Shown: positions 25,101-36,789, counted from the first letter of the stretch. The stretch: DNA of 64,000 nucleotides from Juglans regia (GCF_001411555.2 NC_049916.1:8645889-8709888), one strand, 5' to 3'. A program made the numbers and translations. Notes: generated by a model not told the origin, from the letters alone.

Positions 25101-28100
25101 AAATCCTAACACAACCTGCTGTCCAGAATATCGACATCGGATTTGTTATCACACTGTTTATCCTGCATCACTCAGTCTACTAGTTTCATATATAACACAA
25201 AGGAAAATGCTACACATACAACCCTTTTCACAACCCTTTACATAACCCTGTTTTAAATGAGGGGCATTTTTGTAAAATAACTTATAAAAGTACTATCGTT
25301 TTACAGAAATACCCTAAATTTAAAACATGGTTGTATAAAGGGTTGTACGTGTATCATCACTCATACACAAAATCCTGTATAGACCAAAGAAAGGCTGTTC
25401 GTGCGAAACAAATGCAAACTTACCTTCCCAAAAAATTCAGATAGCTGAATAGCATCTGATTTAACTAATTCATCTAGCTCCATAACAAAGCATGCCAGTT
25501 TTGACGAAACAACCCGAATGACTAAATTGCCAACCAATTTCTACTTCAAAATCTTATATAAACCTTTGTACAATTTTTTTTTTTATAAGTAATAAGAGAA
25601 TTGTACAATTTTAATTTCAACGGTCCAAAGTCCAAGAACAAGTTGTCTCTTATTCAAATTTCAACTACTTCCTTGCTACCATAATCAGATTTTCTCACCA
25701 AATAGATGGTTTTCACTCACTTAAATATCCTCTACGATAGTCTATTGAAAAGTGACCAATCTATAGGAACAAAGTCCATTACCTTCTCTGATGCCCGATG
25801 AAAACACCATAATGCTGAGGCAATGTCTTTTCTCACACAGTCCCCTGTTAAATATACAGCACCAAGAAGGTAAAGAGCACCTGGATGCAACTAGAACATA
25901 GCAAGCTGTATTAAATTTTTGAAGCAAAATCCGAAAACATCAACAAAATGAATCTTCCTTCTGAAAACAAACCTGGTCAACCGCCTTTTCCAAATAATAG
26001 AATGCTTGTTGATCGGATTGGACATGATTGTTCTATCGAAAAAACAGGCCAAATAACATCAGCAAAAGAATTTTGAAACTCAACTAAGTCAAACAAACAT
26101 CAAATCTCAACTTATTAGGAGCAACTATGATCACTTTCATTAAAACATCAAGAGGCTCAGCTATATCCCTCTTGTTGCAGTTCACATCTCTAAATTAAAA
26201 TTGCTTCACATATATTACGTCCAGTACAAAGTGCAGGCAGCCTAACCTCAACTCTCAGACGACAACCCAATTCGTACTGTGCATCTGGATCACCCATATC
26301 TGCAGCTTCAACTAACAAAGCAGCCCCTCTGTTATGAAATCAAATGGCATCAGTGATGCATATTTAAATAGTAATTGGTAACAAGCACATAAAGAAAGTG
26401 CACCACACCACACCACACCACATAGATAAAGAAACAAAAGGAAAAAAATATAGTTGATCCAGATAATAAAACTTAAGAAAATGAATTAGTTAAAGTAAAG
26501 AAAAAAAATTAATTAATTAATCTCTCATCTCAGCTTGACAGCGCAGCCTGAATATCTTTGTGTTGGTTTCCAGTTCTCTTTTAAACTTAAAAAAAAAAAA
26601 AAGCATTCAAGAATATACATACAATCACTTTGGGCTAACTATAATTTCAGCTTTCAATAACATAAGACATGAATATTCTTAAGAAATTACTCAAAATTTG
26701 GTTCAAGTGAAGTCAGTTTGCAAACCCGAGAACTGAACCAAACCGTTAGGATTCAAATTTTCAGAGTTGCAATCAAAACAAATTAATCAAAAACTGAAAT
26801 TGGTCTGTTTGGTTAGGTCTACAAGTACCCAACAACCAAGCAGATAACCATAACTTCTTTTCTCTTTTATGCAGAAGTAGGTGCCCTACAACACATTATT
26901 GCACGAATGATGTTGGCTATGAACACCATCATCAGGAAGTAGACAAGAAGAACGAAGAAAAATATGACTTAGGAAACATTGCCAGTTCACTTACATAGCT
27001 TTGCATGCCCCTGGGACATGGTATTTCAAATGCAATTTGGACAGCCAATACCTGGCATGAGTATTTGAGTTGTCAGCCTCTAGAGCCAGCTCAAAGTTCT
27101 CCTTGGCAGCCTGAAATTGAACTCGAAAGGTATAGAAAATAAGCACAATTGCCAGACCAGCTTAGAAAGCATCCCTTACGTCAACCACAAGTAAAATAGA
27201 AAGAAGAAAAAACAGGTATAGTTAAAATCAGAATTACATAAGTTTGAAAAGGATCAACCAGCACTTCTGCATATAATAAAAAGGCAATAATCTTACACCT
27301 GTATTACTCATTTGTATGATTAAGTTCTGTATACATGTGATACCCTATATGATAAGGATAGATTATAAGGATAAATATAGGTGGTGTATAGGATCCCACA
27401 TTACTTGGGAATGAGAAGTTTTTGCTCTTTATAAGGTTCCAATGAGGCTCCAATTGTATCATTGAATAGTCTTTTTTGAGTATAGGTCATGTGGTTTGGG
27501 CCTTTCATTGGAGTGTTATAAATGGTATCAAAACCTATCTCAACCAGAAATGTGGAACTTGAGCTGTGCCACTTACGATGGACTGGCCCAATAATGATGT
27601 CGGGAATTTAAGGGAGGGAGATTGTAATACCCCATATGATAAGGATAGATTATAAGGATAAAGGTAGGTGGGGTTGTGTATGAGATCTCACATTGCTTGG
27701 GAATGAGAAGTTTTTACCCTTTATAAGGTTTCAATAAGGCTTCAATTGTACCATTGACTAGTCCTTTTAGAATATAGGCCATGTGGTTTGGGCCTTTCAT
27801 TGGGGCGTTATAATACACCTCAATCAAACAACATCAAAGCAGCTAAGTTGACAAAGCAGACTAAAGATTCGAAATTAGGAGGTCTTAGAGCACTAGCATT
27901 GAACTACATTGGATTAGCCAACTTAAAGCCACCAACCCATGAGCTATAGTAACACCATCCCACTCAACAAATATGACTTGCTACTGTAGTAAGGTCATAT
28001 AATTTTATATCATATTTCCTCAAACCCTACTTCGTCCAGCCAATTTCTTTTCCACACAACAAGCCTTCTCATTTTTCTCTCCAGCTCCTCTCCGTCGCCA

Positions 28101-31100
28101 GCTCCCTTTCCTTAGCACTGCTCACAGGTTTTGTTTCCTCTCCCTCTCTTTTCTCTTCGGTTTCGTGTTTTTGGGCAAAATTTGTGTTGGGTGAAATTCA
28201 TACAAGAATACTGGAAAATTTGTGTTTGGTGAAATTCTTATGAATGATTCTCTTACTGTGTTCTTGAAATTCATGTTCTTGCTTTGTGCAAGAAAATGGC
28301 TCTTGAGCATGTCGACGGGATGGAGTTTGTTTTGGCTCCTGAGCATGTCGATAGGATGAACTTTGTGTTGAGCGAAATTCCAGTTGATGCCATTACATTT
28401 CTCTACAAAGCATATCCATGCTAGATACGGAAAATCAAATGGTTATGACATGAAATTGTCACATTTCCTTTCAAACCAGACAAGGCAACAACAGAATCAC
28501 ATCATTTAAGGCTCTAAGTTTTCTGTTCTTCTTTTCAAGATTTCCTAGCACTTTTCCCTTTTCCTTGTTAGTTGAATCTCTTATATACTTGTATACTGGG
28601 GTAACACTTTTGTTTATGTCTTAAAAAAGTCTTCATCTTTCTTATAAAAAAAAAAAAGTTTATCAAGGACAGTCAATCAATCTAAAACATTAAAGGTGCT
28701 TTTAAGTAACATGAAGCAGGGCCAAATATGGGGGTTGATAGTATATTTAATTAGACTTACATGTGTTTTCAACATTTATAAAAGAAAAACATGTGTGTTT
28801 TCAACATTAAAAAAAACAGATCTTACACTACCATTTGTAATCATTTTTTTCTTGGCATATTCATAAGATTCTTTGTTGTGAACTTATGTACCTCCAATTA
28901 TTAACTCTATTGTATGCTGCTTGAATTATGAATGTTAAAAAGCATAGGAAAAAGCTTCAATAGTTTGCTGCTGGAATTGTCAATGTCATGTTGTATTGCC
29001 GTTGGAACTCTTGTGATAGATATTGTGACAGATGTTTTGCTGTGGTTCCATTTATGTTTTGCTGGTTATATTGTGATAGCAATGTAAAGTCCATTGCTGT
29101 GGCTGTGTTTTTGCTGTATATTGTGTTTTTGCTGGTTCCCTTTTGTGGGATTCTAGTTGCAGTTGGGTAGAGATTTCTAGAGATCAATCAGGTGCTTTGT
29201 GAGGCCAAGAGAGAGGGAGAAGATATTGTGTTGGTGGAGAGGAGCTCTCATTAAAGCTTTAAGCTTTGAGATGATGCATTAAAAAAGTATTTTAAAAAAA
29301 TGCATTAAAAAATAGATAAGAAGTTAAAAAATAATAATAACATTTTATTATTGTAGATAGTGAGATAGCTAATCCAATGTGGAGTTCAAGTTTTGAGGAA
29401 TGTCAGTTTCATTAGGGAGGCACATTATTGGGAGGTGGGTGTCCTTGTTGAGTTCTTTAAGGCCTGGTTTGTTTTCAAGACTAAAACCCAAAACTTTGAA
29501 AACCTCTCATCTCATCATTACAATTTTCCCAAATTCTCATACAAAATAAAATAAACAATTCAACTTTTTCAAATCCCAAAACACAAATAATATTAAAAAA
29601 TATATTCTAACAATATTTTATTTAACTTTTTAATTTTAATCTCAACTCATCTCTGAAAACAAATGAGGCCTTACTTGTTATACGCCATTGGACCTATTGA
29701 TACAATGGTGGATAACTTGGTTTGGTCGCCTTCTAGTAAAGGAAAATTTCTTGCTCGCTCTTTCTATGAGGTTCTCCCTACTCAAGCTAGTAATCACTTT
29801 TCTGGCAGAGTAAAGAGGCTGCTTTTTTTGTTTGGAGTGCATCCTTAGGGAAGATTCTGACCATTGATAGTCTAAGCAAACGTGGGCTTATCCTCATTCA
29901 CTGGTGCTATATGTGCATAAATAGCAGTGAAACAATGTATCATTTACTTCTACATTATGAGTTTGCAAGGGCCTCGTGGAATTAATTTTTCAGCAAAGTG
30001 AAATTAGCATGGGTTATGCCGGGGAGGGTGGTTGATCTACTAGCTAATTGGAGAGGGATCACAGGGACTCCACAGATTGCAGCTGTGTGGAAGATGGCTC
30101 TCATTTGTCTACTTTGGTGCATTTGGAATGAAACGAATGACCAAAATTTTGAGGATTGAAAGCGCTCCTTGGAAGAGATTAGTTTTTTCTAGAAGACTTT
30201 ATTTATGTGGGCCATTGTTATAGACTTTAATGGTCTCAACTTTCATGATTTCCTTGTAACCGTTTCTAGTTCCTAACTAGGTGTAGTCACATGTATACTT
30301 TCTGTGTACTTGGGCTATGCCTATTTCTATATCAATAAAATATCTTCTTAGTCATAGAGAGAAAAAAAAAAAAAAAAAAAAGTTTTAAGTGATTAGTCAA
30401 AAGCCAAAAAGTGACGTATTAGCCAAACTTTGCCTAAAACTTTGTCTAAACCAATGCTAGTGCTCTTATGTAAGTCTATGTTGCTTGGCATACAAAGAAA
30501 TGAAGACCTCTAAACGATACTGTCCAAGTCTAGTTACTATTCTTGTTCAAAATTGTTAACTTAGTCAGGAACATAAGATTCCTGACTAAAAAAAGTAAGA
30601 TTAAAAGAACATGTCACTAAAAATATTATAAGTAACACTTCATTCAAATTCTCTCCCAAACATTGCGCAGATGACTGAATATTAACGCAACCCTGTTTCA
30701 TTTCCTTTATTTCTCAGTGACCAAATGGATTGAGAGGAAAATGAACGAAAGAGATGTTAATGCGAGCGTGGATATTTCTAAAAAAATATAAACCATGTAT
30801 CCATTACCCTAAGGAGAGGGATGAGACGATGATCTTTGAGATCGCTGTAATCGATGACTCTATCAACTTCCTTGAGAGCACTCCACCCTTTGGCTATGAG
30901 TTCCATGGCCTTCTTGTTCCTACTATGCAGCTCTCTCTAAATGGAAGAAGAGAGGAAAAAACAACGACGAAATCACCACCAAGGAGATTACCGAAAAGGA
31001 AAACGGATTTATGAAAGAGAGTATCACTATCGAGGGAAAGCCAGAATACGAACCTGTTGGTTGAATCGAAGAGGAGGAGGAAGAGCGGAGCATTTCAAAG

Positions 31101-31128
31101 TGGGATTCGTGAAGAGCGGTCTCAGCAT
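22126..31128 (-). CDS. Sel1-like repeat (HCP/TPR-like) protein, eight exons, intact
   Basis: Eight exons join in frame on the minus strand: 31128-31054, 30936-30808, 27110-26995, 26328-26247, 26032-25973, 25890-25783, 22899-22854 and 22331-22126. They total 822 nt, giving 273 residues plus a stop. All borders are GT/AG. The middle of the protein has Sel1-type helical repeats: [17 protein letters not shown], then [16 protein letters not shown], then [16 protein letters not shown], each with the A..L/G..Y.G spacing. The N-terminus (residues 1-25) is Arg/Pro-rich and lacks acidic residues, which would suit an organellar transit peptide but is not proof. The C-terminus ([20 protein letters not shown]) is helical and acidic. 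Sel1 repeats act as protein-protein scaffolds; I know of no assigned role for this plant family. Introns 2 and 6 are long (3.7 and 2.9 kb), the second being full of transposons. Confidence 0.9.
23419..23630. mobile_element. MITE family A copy (TCTCATCTCATC-rich)
   Basis: The ends are GCCTTGTTTGTTTTC and GAAAACAATCCAAGC (inverted, imperfect), with a core containing TCTCATCTCATC, ATAAACAATTCAACTTTTTC and AATATTTTATT. The same layout recurs six more times in the window. Confidence 0.75.
25211..25354. mobile_element. Short inverted-repeat MITE, 144 bp
   Basis: The left end TACACATACAACCCTT is matched by the right end AAGGGTTGTACGTGTA (15 of 16 positions pair as inverted repeats), and the pairing continues inward with gaps. 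It has no coding frame. The duplication could not be fixed. A relative with ACATACAACC ends lies at 44334-44480. Confidence 0.65.
25578..25600 (-). mobile_element. Minimal LINE/SINE tail insertion (about 23 bp) with 12-bp duplication
   Basis: TTGTACAATTTT occurs at 25566-25577 and again at 25601-25612, framing a segment that on the minus strand reads TTCTCTTATTACTTATA followed by A residues. The A tail and the long duplication are the mark of target-primed reverse transcription, cut off almost at the tail. Confidence 0.6.
27336..27812 (+). mobile_element. TRIM (miniature LTR retrotransposon), complete, 477 bp
   Basis: Two LTRs (27336-27520 and 27623-27812) begin TGTGATACCC or TGTAATACCC and end GTTATA. 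They enclose about 100 bp with a primer site TGGTATCAAAACC just after the first LTR (Met-tRNA type) and a purine tract AAGGGAGGGAGA just before the second. ATACA flanks both sides (27331-27335 and 27813-27817). There is no coding capacity, so it depends on enzymes of other elements. Confidence 0.92.
29462..29669. mobile_element. MITE family A copy
   Basis: The ends are GCCTGGTTTGTTTTC and GAAAACAAATGAGGC, with the family core (CTCTCATCTCATCATTAC, ATAAACAATTCAACTTTTTC). It lies immediately before the LINE fragment. Confidence 0.8.
29671..30382 (+). mobile_element. 5'-truncated LINE (L1-type) 3' end
   Basis: Plus-strand frames read the cysteine/tryptophan-rich end of a plant L1 reverse transcriptase protein (zf-RVT region): [20 protein letters not shown] near 29710, then [13 protein letters not shown] with a YHLLLHY segment, then [13 protein letters not shown]. 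Stops interrupt it. The sequence ends in ATCAATAAAAT and an A run at 30363-30381. Confidence 0.85.
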
Positions 31129-31296
31129 CCTTTCTGAATCAATGATTTGCTGATGGTGTTCTCAGCCCAGTATCCGATTATTACAAGTTTACAACTCAAT
31201 TCTAATTCGATTTATTTAATTAAAATAAAATGATATTAAATATTAATTCCCTAGTTTTGTGTTGCATTTGAATGAGTTTATGAATTGCAATAAGAA
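31129..31296. promoter_or_regulatory. 5' flank of the Sel1-like gene
   Basis: This short AT-rich stretch separates the ATG at 31128 from the nested hAT-like elements. It probably holds the core promoter; no convincing motif was identified. Confidence 0.35.
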
Positions 31297-32455
31297 ATAG
31301 GGGTGTAACCAATGTTTTGAATACCGTACCGGATGGCGTACCGGTCAAGACACTGGAACGAAATATTTCGGTACCGGCACCGTTTCGTGTACCGTTTCGG
31401 GATAGTCGATATATGAATAAATTATATATATAAATATATATAACAATTATATTCTAAAATAATAGTTTATATATGAATAAATTATATATAAATACATACA
31501 TACATATAAATTATAAATAGTCTAATCTAAATTGGGGATCAAAAAATAAACTTGTAGTTTGAAAAAACGAAAAAAAAAAAAAAAACACAGGCCGAAATAT
31601 CGGCCGGTACCGGCCGAAATATAGGCCGGTCTGCCAGGATACGGGGTGCGGATATATATCTAGTACCTGTACCGGCCGGAAGGCCGAAACGAAAAATTTC
31701 GGCCGTACCGGCCGGTACGGTACGAAATTAAAAACAATGGGTGTAACTGGTTCGGTCCGGTCTGGTTTTAAATAAAATTTAGGACCGAATCGGTATGTAC
31801 CGGTTTTGTATTTTTTAAAACCAATTACGCACATGTTACCCTCCTAAACCGGTACTTCCGGTTTTACCGGTTTTTGGTCCGGTCCGGTCCGGTTTTTCGA
31901 TTTTTTTAAAATGTAAATTTCACAATTTGTCATTAAAATTTTGTTTATAAAAAAAAAAAAAAAAATTGACTTTAAAAAAATTATTTTATACTTTTATTAA
32001 TATATTAGACTATATAATAATATTAATATTAGACTATTAATATAGTTATACGTTATATATTAGTATTAGTTATAAACTTTTAGTGATTTAGTATTAACAT
32101 TTTATGTAATAATTTATAAATTATAATAAGAAATTATTTCATATATGAATATATATGTTATATATAAAATTTCACATAAAATTTATAATTATACATTATA
32201 TATAAAATTTATATATATTAATATTTAATATATATAAAATATTTTGTATAAAACTTATATATAAAAATATTATTTTTTATTTTTTTTAATCAACCGGTCC
32301 GGTCCGGTTCAGTCCGGTCCAAAAAATCTCGGAACCAGAACCGGCCGGTTTTTACATTTTAAAAATCGGTTCCGGACCGGACCGGTTCAAAACCGGTAAA
32401 ACCGGTCCGGTTCGGTCCGGTCCGGTCCGGTTTTTCGGTTTGAGTTTATACCCCT
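31297..32455. mobile_element. hAT-like non-autonomous element rich in CCGGTCCGGT, hosting a nested element
   Basis: It runs from ATAGGGGTGTAAC to GTTTATACCCCT between 8-bp copies of AATAAGAA (31289-31296 and 32456-32463). Both arms carry repeated GGTCCGGTCCGG-type motifs around an AT-rich core. A second element (31310-31739) is inserted within its left end and has its own 8-bp duplication. Confidence 0.7.
31310..31739. mobile_element. hAT-like element with CCGGCCGGTACC arms, nested copy
   Basis: It begins CAATGTTTTGAATACC and ends with its near-complement (ATTAAAAACAATG), flanked by GGTGTAAC at 31302-31309 and 31740-31747. The arms are rich in GTACCGGCCGG. Related copies are at 35625-36104 and in part at 50032-50132. 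Confidence 0.85.
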
Positions 32456-32499
32456 AATAAGAACTGTCAGTTTTAATAGAAACTCGATAGAAAAACTAA

Positions 32500-32690
32500 G
32501 GCTTCGTTTGGTAAGTAAATTCATCTCAACTCATCTCAATTCATCATTATAATTTTTTTAAATTTCAATACAAAATATAATAAACAATTTAATTTTTTTA
32601 AATCCTAAAATAATAATAATATTAAAAATAATATTCTAACAATATTTTATCATCTCAACTCAACTCAGTTCAACATCCAAACGCACTCTT
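32500..32690. mobile_element. MITE family A copy
   Basis: It has CTTCGTTTGG at the left and CCAAACGCACTC at the right, and the core shows ATCTCAACTCATCTC, ATAAACAATTTAATTTTTTT and ATTCTAACAATATTTTAT. Confidence 0.75.
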
Positions 32691-33354
32691 AATTGAAAAT
32701 TTTGAGAAACTCATCCTCTTTTATTTTTGATTGGCACCGAGTGTTTGAGTACAGCGTCCTGACTAATTCTGCGAGTGCATAGGCCCTCATCAAAGAGTTT
32801 TACGCAAGTACACCTTGAATAATTTAAGGAAAATCAGACAGTCAGATGGCCCATAAAGATTATTTGCACTTAAGGGACTCTCAAGCTTAAACTTGAGAGG
32901 AGCATACCCCCAAATCCAAGGCCCAAGCCCAAGTCCAAACCCAAATCCAAGGCCAAACCCACTTGAGCCAACCCTAGGAATTGAGAAACTCTACTTATAA
33001 TTTATGAAAATTTAGAATTTAAAATTTGTTTACAAACTTGTACTTTATGATTTATACATTTGACCATTTCCCACCATATCATACAATACGGAGTACAATA
33101 CAGAGTACTTTGCTTGGACTCGGGAGCATAGTAGATAAAATACCGAGAGGGGAGATGCCTGGAGGAGAAGGAGAAGGAACCGGCAGCGAGGGACAGTAGT
33201 TACTGGAGGCGAGGGGCAGGGGCAGTGATGGGCGTATGGCGGTAGAAGAAAGAGAGAGAAGCAACGGGTCTAAGAGATGGCCCACGGGTTTGAAACTCTA
33301 AATGGGATCCACAAACCTACTTCAATCTTTACTCATAACTATTTACAAACATTC

Positions 33355-33486
33355 TATAATATTTATCACTATTATATATAAATAAAAAATAAAATTATTA
33401 TAATATTTATCACTATTAAATATAAATAAAAAATAAAATTATTATAATATTTATCACTATTATATATAAATAAAAAATAAAATTCT
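33355..33486. repeat. 44-bp tandem repeat, three copies
   Basis: A unit starting TATAATATTTATCACTATTA repeats at 33355, 33399 and 33443 with very few changes. It is AT-rich and non-coding. Confidence 0.85.
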
Positions 33487-33879
33487 CATTAAAAAAAAAA
33501 TCAATTATTGATGAAATTTACACATTTTTCAATTATCGATTCAAAAGTCAACAACTTAATCTAAACGACCCTGTTTTGTAAGCTAAGAACGACGCCATCT
33601 TACTTAAATTTTGGCTCTATGTGAGGTTCTTCTGATCAAACAACGCCGTTTTGATCAAACAGAGCTGGGCTGCTGTGGTTTTGGCCCTTTGGGCTTCTAA
33701 ACCCTCCTTTTTTTTTACCCCAGGCCCACGCCTTGTTTTAGGCTTATTTTTTTCATAAATTCTAATCAAACCCTATATTTTTAATCACTAAATTTAATTT
33801 TAAATTTTTTTTTAGCCATCGTTTTTTAATTAATGGTTTTTATAATTTTTGGCAGCACTAAATTTAATTTTTAGTTTTG

Positions 33880-34512
33880 ATTATTAAAGATTACTAATTC
33901 ACCAATGTTTAATTACATGTTATTATAATATAATATTATGTGTTATTAACTTATTATACTTGACTTCCTTCTATACTAGTGTCTAACTTATTTCTATACT
34001 AAAGTTAAATTATTATATCTAATTACATATTATTATACTATAATATTATATGCTATTATACTAGTGTTTAACTTATTTCTAACTTACCTCAATACTAGAC
34101 TAATTTCTAGTATCTAATTACACGTTATTATACTACTGTCTAATTTATTTATATACTTGATTATGTATGGTAGCTTGTAGTAATACTATGAGCTTTACAT
34201 ATACTAAACTATTAGTCTACTTATATTATAGTATAAGTATATTATTTTATAATAATTAACACATACCAGTATGGTATTGAATTTAATTATATAAGTTTTG
34301 GACTTTTTATATTAGTATATATGATCAACATATATATAATACATATTTTTATTACATATGTGCAATTCGAAGTCGGAGTCGTATCAGAGCGAAGCCGGTC
34401 AGAACACAGCTCTGACTCTAACTAGAAAATTAAAAAAAATAATCTGACTTCAACGGTGTGAAATCGAAGCGGAGTTGGATTTGGAGTCGGATTTTCGAAT
34501 TTTTGCACAGCC
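33880..34512. mobile_element. hAT-like GAGTCGG element, truncated inverted copy
   Basis: The right end reads GAATTTTTGCACAGCCCT, preceded by GGAGTTGGATTTGGAGTCGG. The AT-rich core near 33910-34330 matches that of 14371-15342 in inverse orientation. The left end was not found. Confidence 0.55.
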
Positions 34513-34755
34513 CTACTTTATGAAAATATTAATGATGTAAATTTTTTTGTAAAAAATTTTCAGGTTACTTAATTATTGCATTATAAGAATTTTGCATAAA
34601 GCTCTTTTGATGTATGTTACTCACTTTTTATCTATAAATTTATTTGTTTTTCAAATGAAGGATAGGAATTTGTCGTGAAAGAAGATAAAAATGGCAATTG
34701 AGTGTGCTCTCTCTAGAAAGAAAAACTTCAATCCTCCATTTTTCTAGCAAGAGAG

Positions 34756-35440
34756 AGTAGGGTTGTTCAAAAATTTAAAAGTTCGACTCCACTGAAGACT
34801 TCGCATTAATTCCGCATCGTTGAAATTGGAAGTTTTTTTGTAGTTTTAGTTAGAATTGAAGTCAGAGTTGGATTTATTTTTTTATAAACTTCGACTCCAA
34901 CCCCAACTCCGACTCTAACCCCAATTATGACTCTATCATCCAACATCTGCCTTTGACCTTGCACCATCAGAGTTCGAGGCTTTTTATTTTTTTTGTATTT
35001 TTAGTTTGAGTCAAAGTCAAAGTCGAATTTGTTTTCAGACCAACTTCAACTCCAACCTCCACCTCCGACTTCACACCAATATTTGCCCCTGACTTATACC
35101 TCCAACTCCAATATTAGTATACATAGATTATAAAAACATGTATTATTTATATATTGATCATATATACTCGTATAAAAAGTATAGAACTTATATAATTAAA
35201 TTAAATACTATACTAATATGTATTAATTATTATAGAACAATATACTTATACTATAATATAAATAGACTAATAGTCTAGTATATGTACACATCATAGTCTA
35301 CTATCATGTGTAATCAAGTTTGTAAATAATATACTTGACTAGCTAATAGTGAGTAATATGTAATAGTCTAGTATAATAATAGGTAATTATACACTAGGAA
35401 ACTAGTAATTATTAATAATCAATACTAACAATTGTTAACT
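34756..35440. mobile_element. hAT-like GAGTCGG element, second partial copy
   Basis: It begins near AGGGTTGTTCAAAAATTT with CGACTCCA/CAACTCCGACTC runs, and its AT-rich core (about 35110-35410) is clearly related to that of 14371-15342. The right end was not defined. Confidence 0.5.
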
Positions 35441-35624
35441 TGACAGGTGATTTGTATTTTGAATCCTAATTATTTAGTTTGAATTTTAATAAAGATGGTA
35501 AAAGTATTTATTCTCAGATTGTTTATGTTTACTTGCACTCAAAAAATGTTCTTCATCATGTTTTGCAAAATTTACACTACTTCCAGTCTTGTTAAGACTA
35601 AAACCCAAACTATGGACTTTATAG

Positions 35625-36104
35625 CAATGTTTTGAATACCGTACCGGACGTCGTACCGGTCAAGGCACTGGAACGAAATATTTCGGTACCGGTACCGTTT
35701 CGGGATAGCGTTTCGGGATAACGTTTCGAGAAAGTCGATATATAAATAAATTATATATATAAATATATATAAAAATTATATTTCAAAATAATAGTCTATA
35801 TATAAATAAATTATATATAAATACATATATATAAATATAAAAATTATAAATAGTCTAGTCTAAATTAGGGGTTAAAAAATAAATTTGTAGTTTGAAAAAA
35901 CGAAAAAAAAAAAACATACATGCCGAAATATTGGCCGAAATATAGGCCGGTACAGGCCAAAATTCAGTCCGAAATGGCCAGTACCGGCCGCTACGGCCGG
36001 TATTTTAACCGGTACGGAATAGATATAATACCTGTACCGGCCGGACGGCCAAAACGAAAAATTTCGGCCGTACCGGCCGATACGGTACGAAATTTAAAAC
36101 TTTG
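35625..36104. mobile_element. hAT-like element with CCGGCCGGTACC arms, second copy
   Basis: It begins CAATGTTTTGAATACC and ends TTTAAAACTTTG, between exact 8-bp duplications CTTTATAG (35617-35624 and 36105-36112). Close similarity to 31310-31739 in both arms and the AT-rich centre makes the family assignment secure. Confidence 0.87.
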
Positions 36105-36789
36105 CTTTATAGAGTCCATTGCATGACTCCATATGCAGGGCTTAAAATTTATGTAAATTTTAAACATTTAAGATATTTTCAACGGTTCGGCCCAAAATAT
36201 GGACTTTGTATGGAGCCCATTGTATCAGTCCAGAAATTGAGATTAAGAAATCGATTGGATCATAGTTTAAAACATAACCCACTAAAAAAATCCCAAAACA
36301 TGTATGGTTCAATTTCGTAGCCCAAATTCGGCATCTGATTCAACTTCACTCCATTTTAATAAAGCCGAAATCGGAGTCGGATCAGATTTTGCACTTGACA
36401 GGGGCAGAGTTGGAGGTCGATATTAGATTCTGACTAAATCGAGGTCAAAGTTAGAAAAAGTTGAATGGTCGATACTCAATCCTCATTCTTTTTGCTTCCC
36501 TCCATCTCACCACCATGTAAATACAAGTTTATTCGGTAGTTTTTTTAAGTTTTTCCACACCTAGCCTTGGAATACCTAACCTATTGCCTTTTGGGTAGGG
36601 GTGTTCATCTAGGTTCTAACTTGGGAATCCGGATATATCGGGACTGGAACCCAGGTTTCAAACCCGGGCCGGAAGCCTGACCGGGTTGGTCCAGGTCAAA
36701 CCCGAGACGAAATCTGGGTGGATCAAGGTTTTAGAAACTCGAAAATTCGAGTTCATTGGTTGTATCCGAAATTTTTTTTTTCCATTCAA

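Larger units (their letters stand above)
22900..25782 (-). other. Sel1-like gene intron 6
   Basis: The intron carries a MITE copy (23419-23630), a 144-bp inverted-repeat MITE (25211-25354) and a tiny LINE-tail insertion (25578-25600). It also holds a possible 21-nt cassette exon at 25424-25444, bordered by AG and GTAAGT, that would add LSEFFGK in frame. No other host gene was recognised. Confidence 0.75.
27888..30465. mobile_element. Tourist/Harbinger-like element with nested insertions
   Basis: The ends are perfect inverted repeats (GAGCACTAGCATTG and CAATGCTAGTGCTC) with TTA on both sides (27885-27887 and 30466-30468). The 2.6-kb span includes the MITE and LINE insertions at 29462-30382, and some interior near 28560-28660 is also LINE-like, so the original element was much shorter. 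It has no recognisable transposase. Confidence 0.75.
27111..30807 (-). other. Sel1-like gene intron 2, transposon-filled
   Basis: The intron contains a complete TRIM (27336-27812) and a Tourist-like element (27888-30465), which itself hosts a family A MITE (29462-29669) and a LINE fragment (29671-30382). A LINE-like tail also lies near 28560-28660. The exon borders on both sides remain intact. Confidence 0.8.

Noticed and set aside
26400..26422. Short CCACA repeats as a possible CRISPR-like or satellite array
   Set aside because: Only a 5-bp simple repeat without spacers, in a plant intron.
27336..27812. Possible Cassandra element with embedded 5S rRNA
   Set aside because: The LTR lacks recognisable 5S promoter or body sequence, so only the general TRIM class is supported.
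28957..29187. 60-76 codon frames on both strands
   Set aside because: Low-complexity TTGCTG/TGTTTT repeats within intron 2 of the Sel1-like gene, with no conservation visible.
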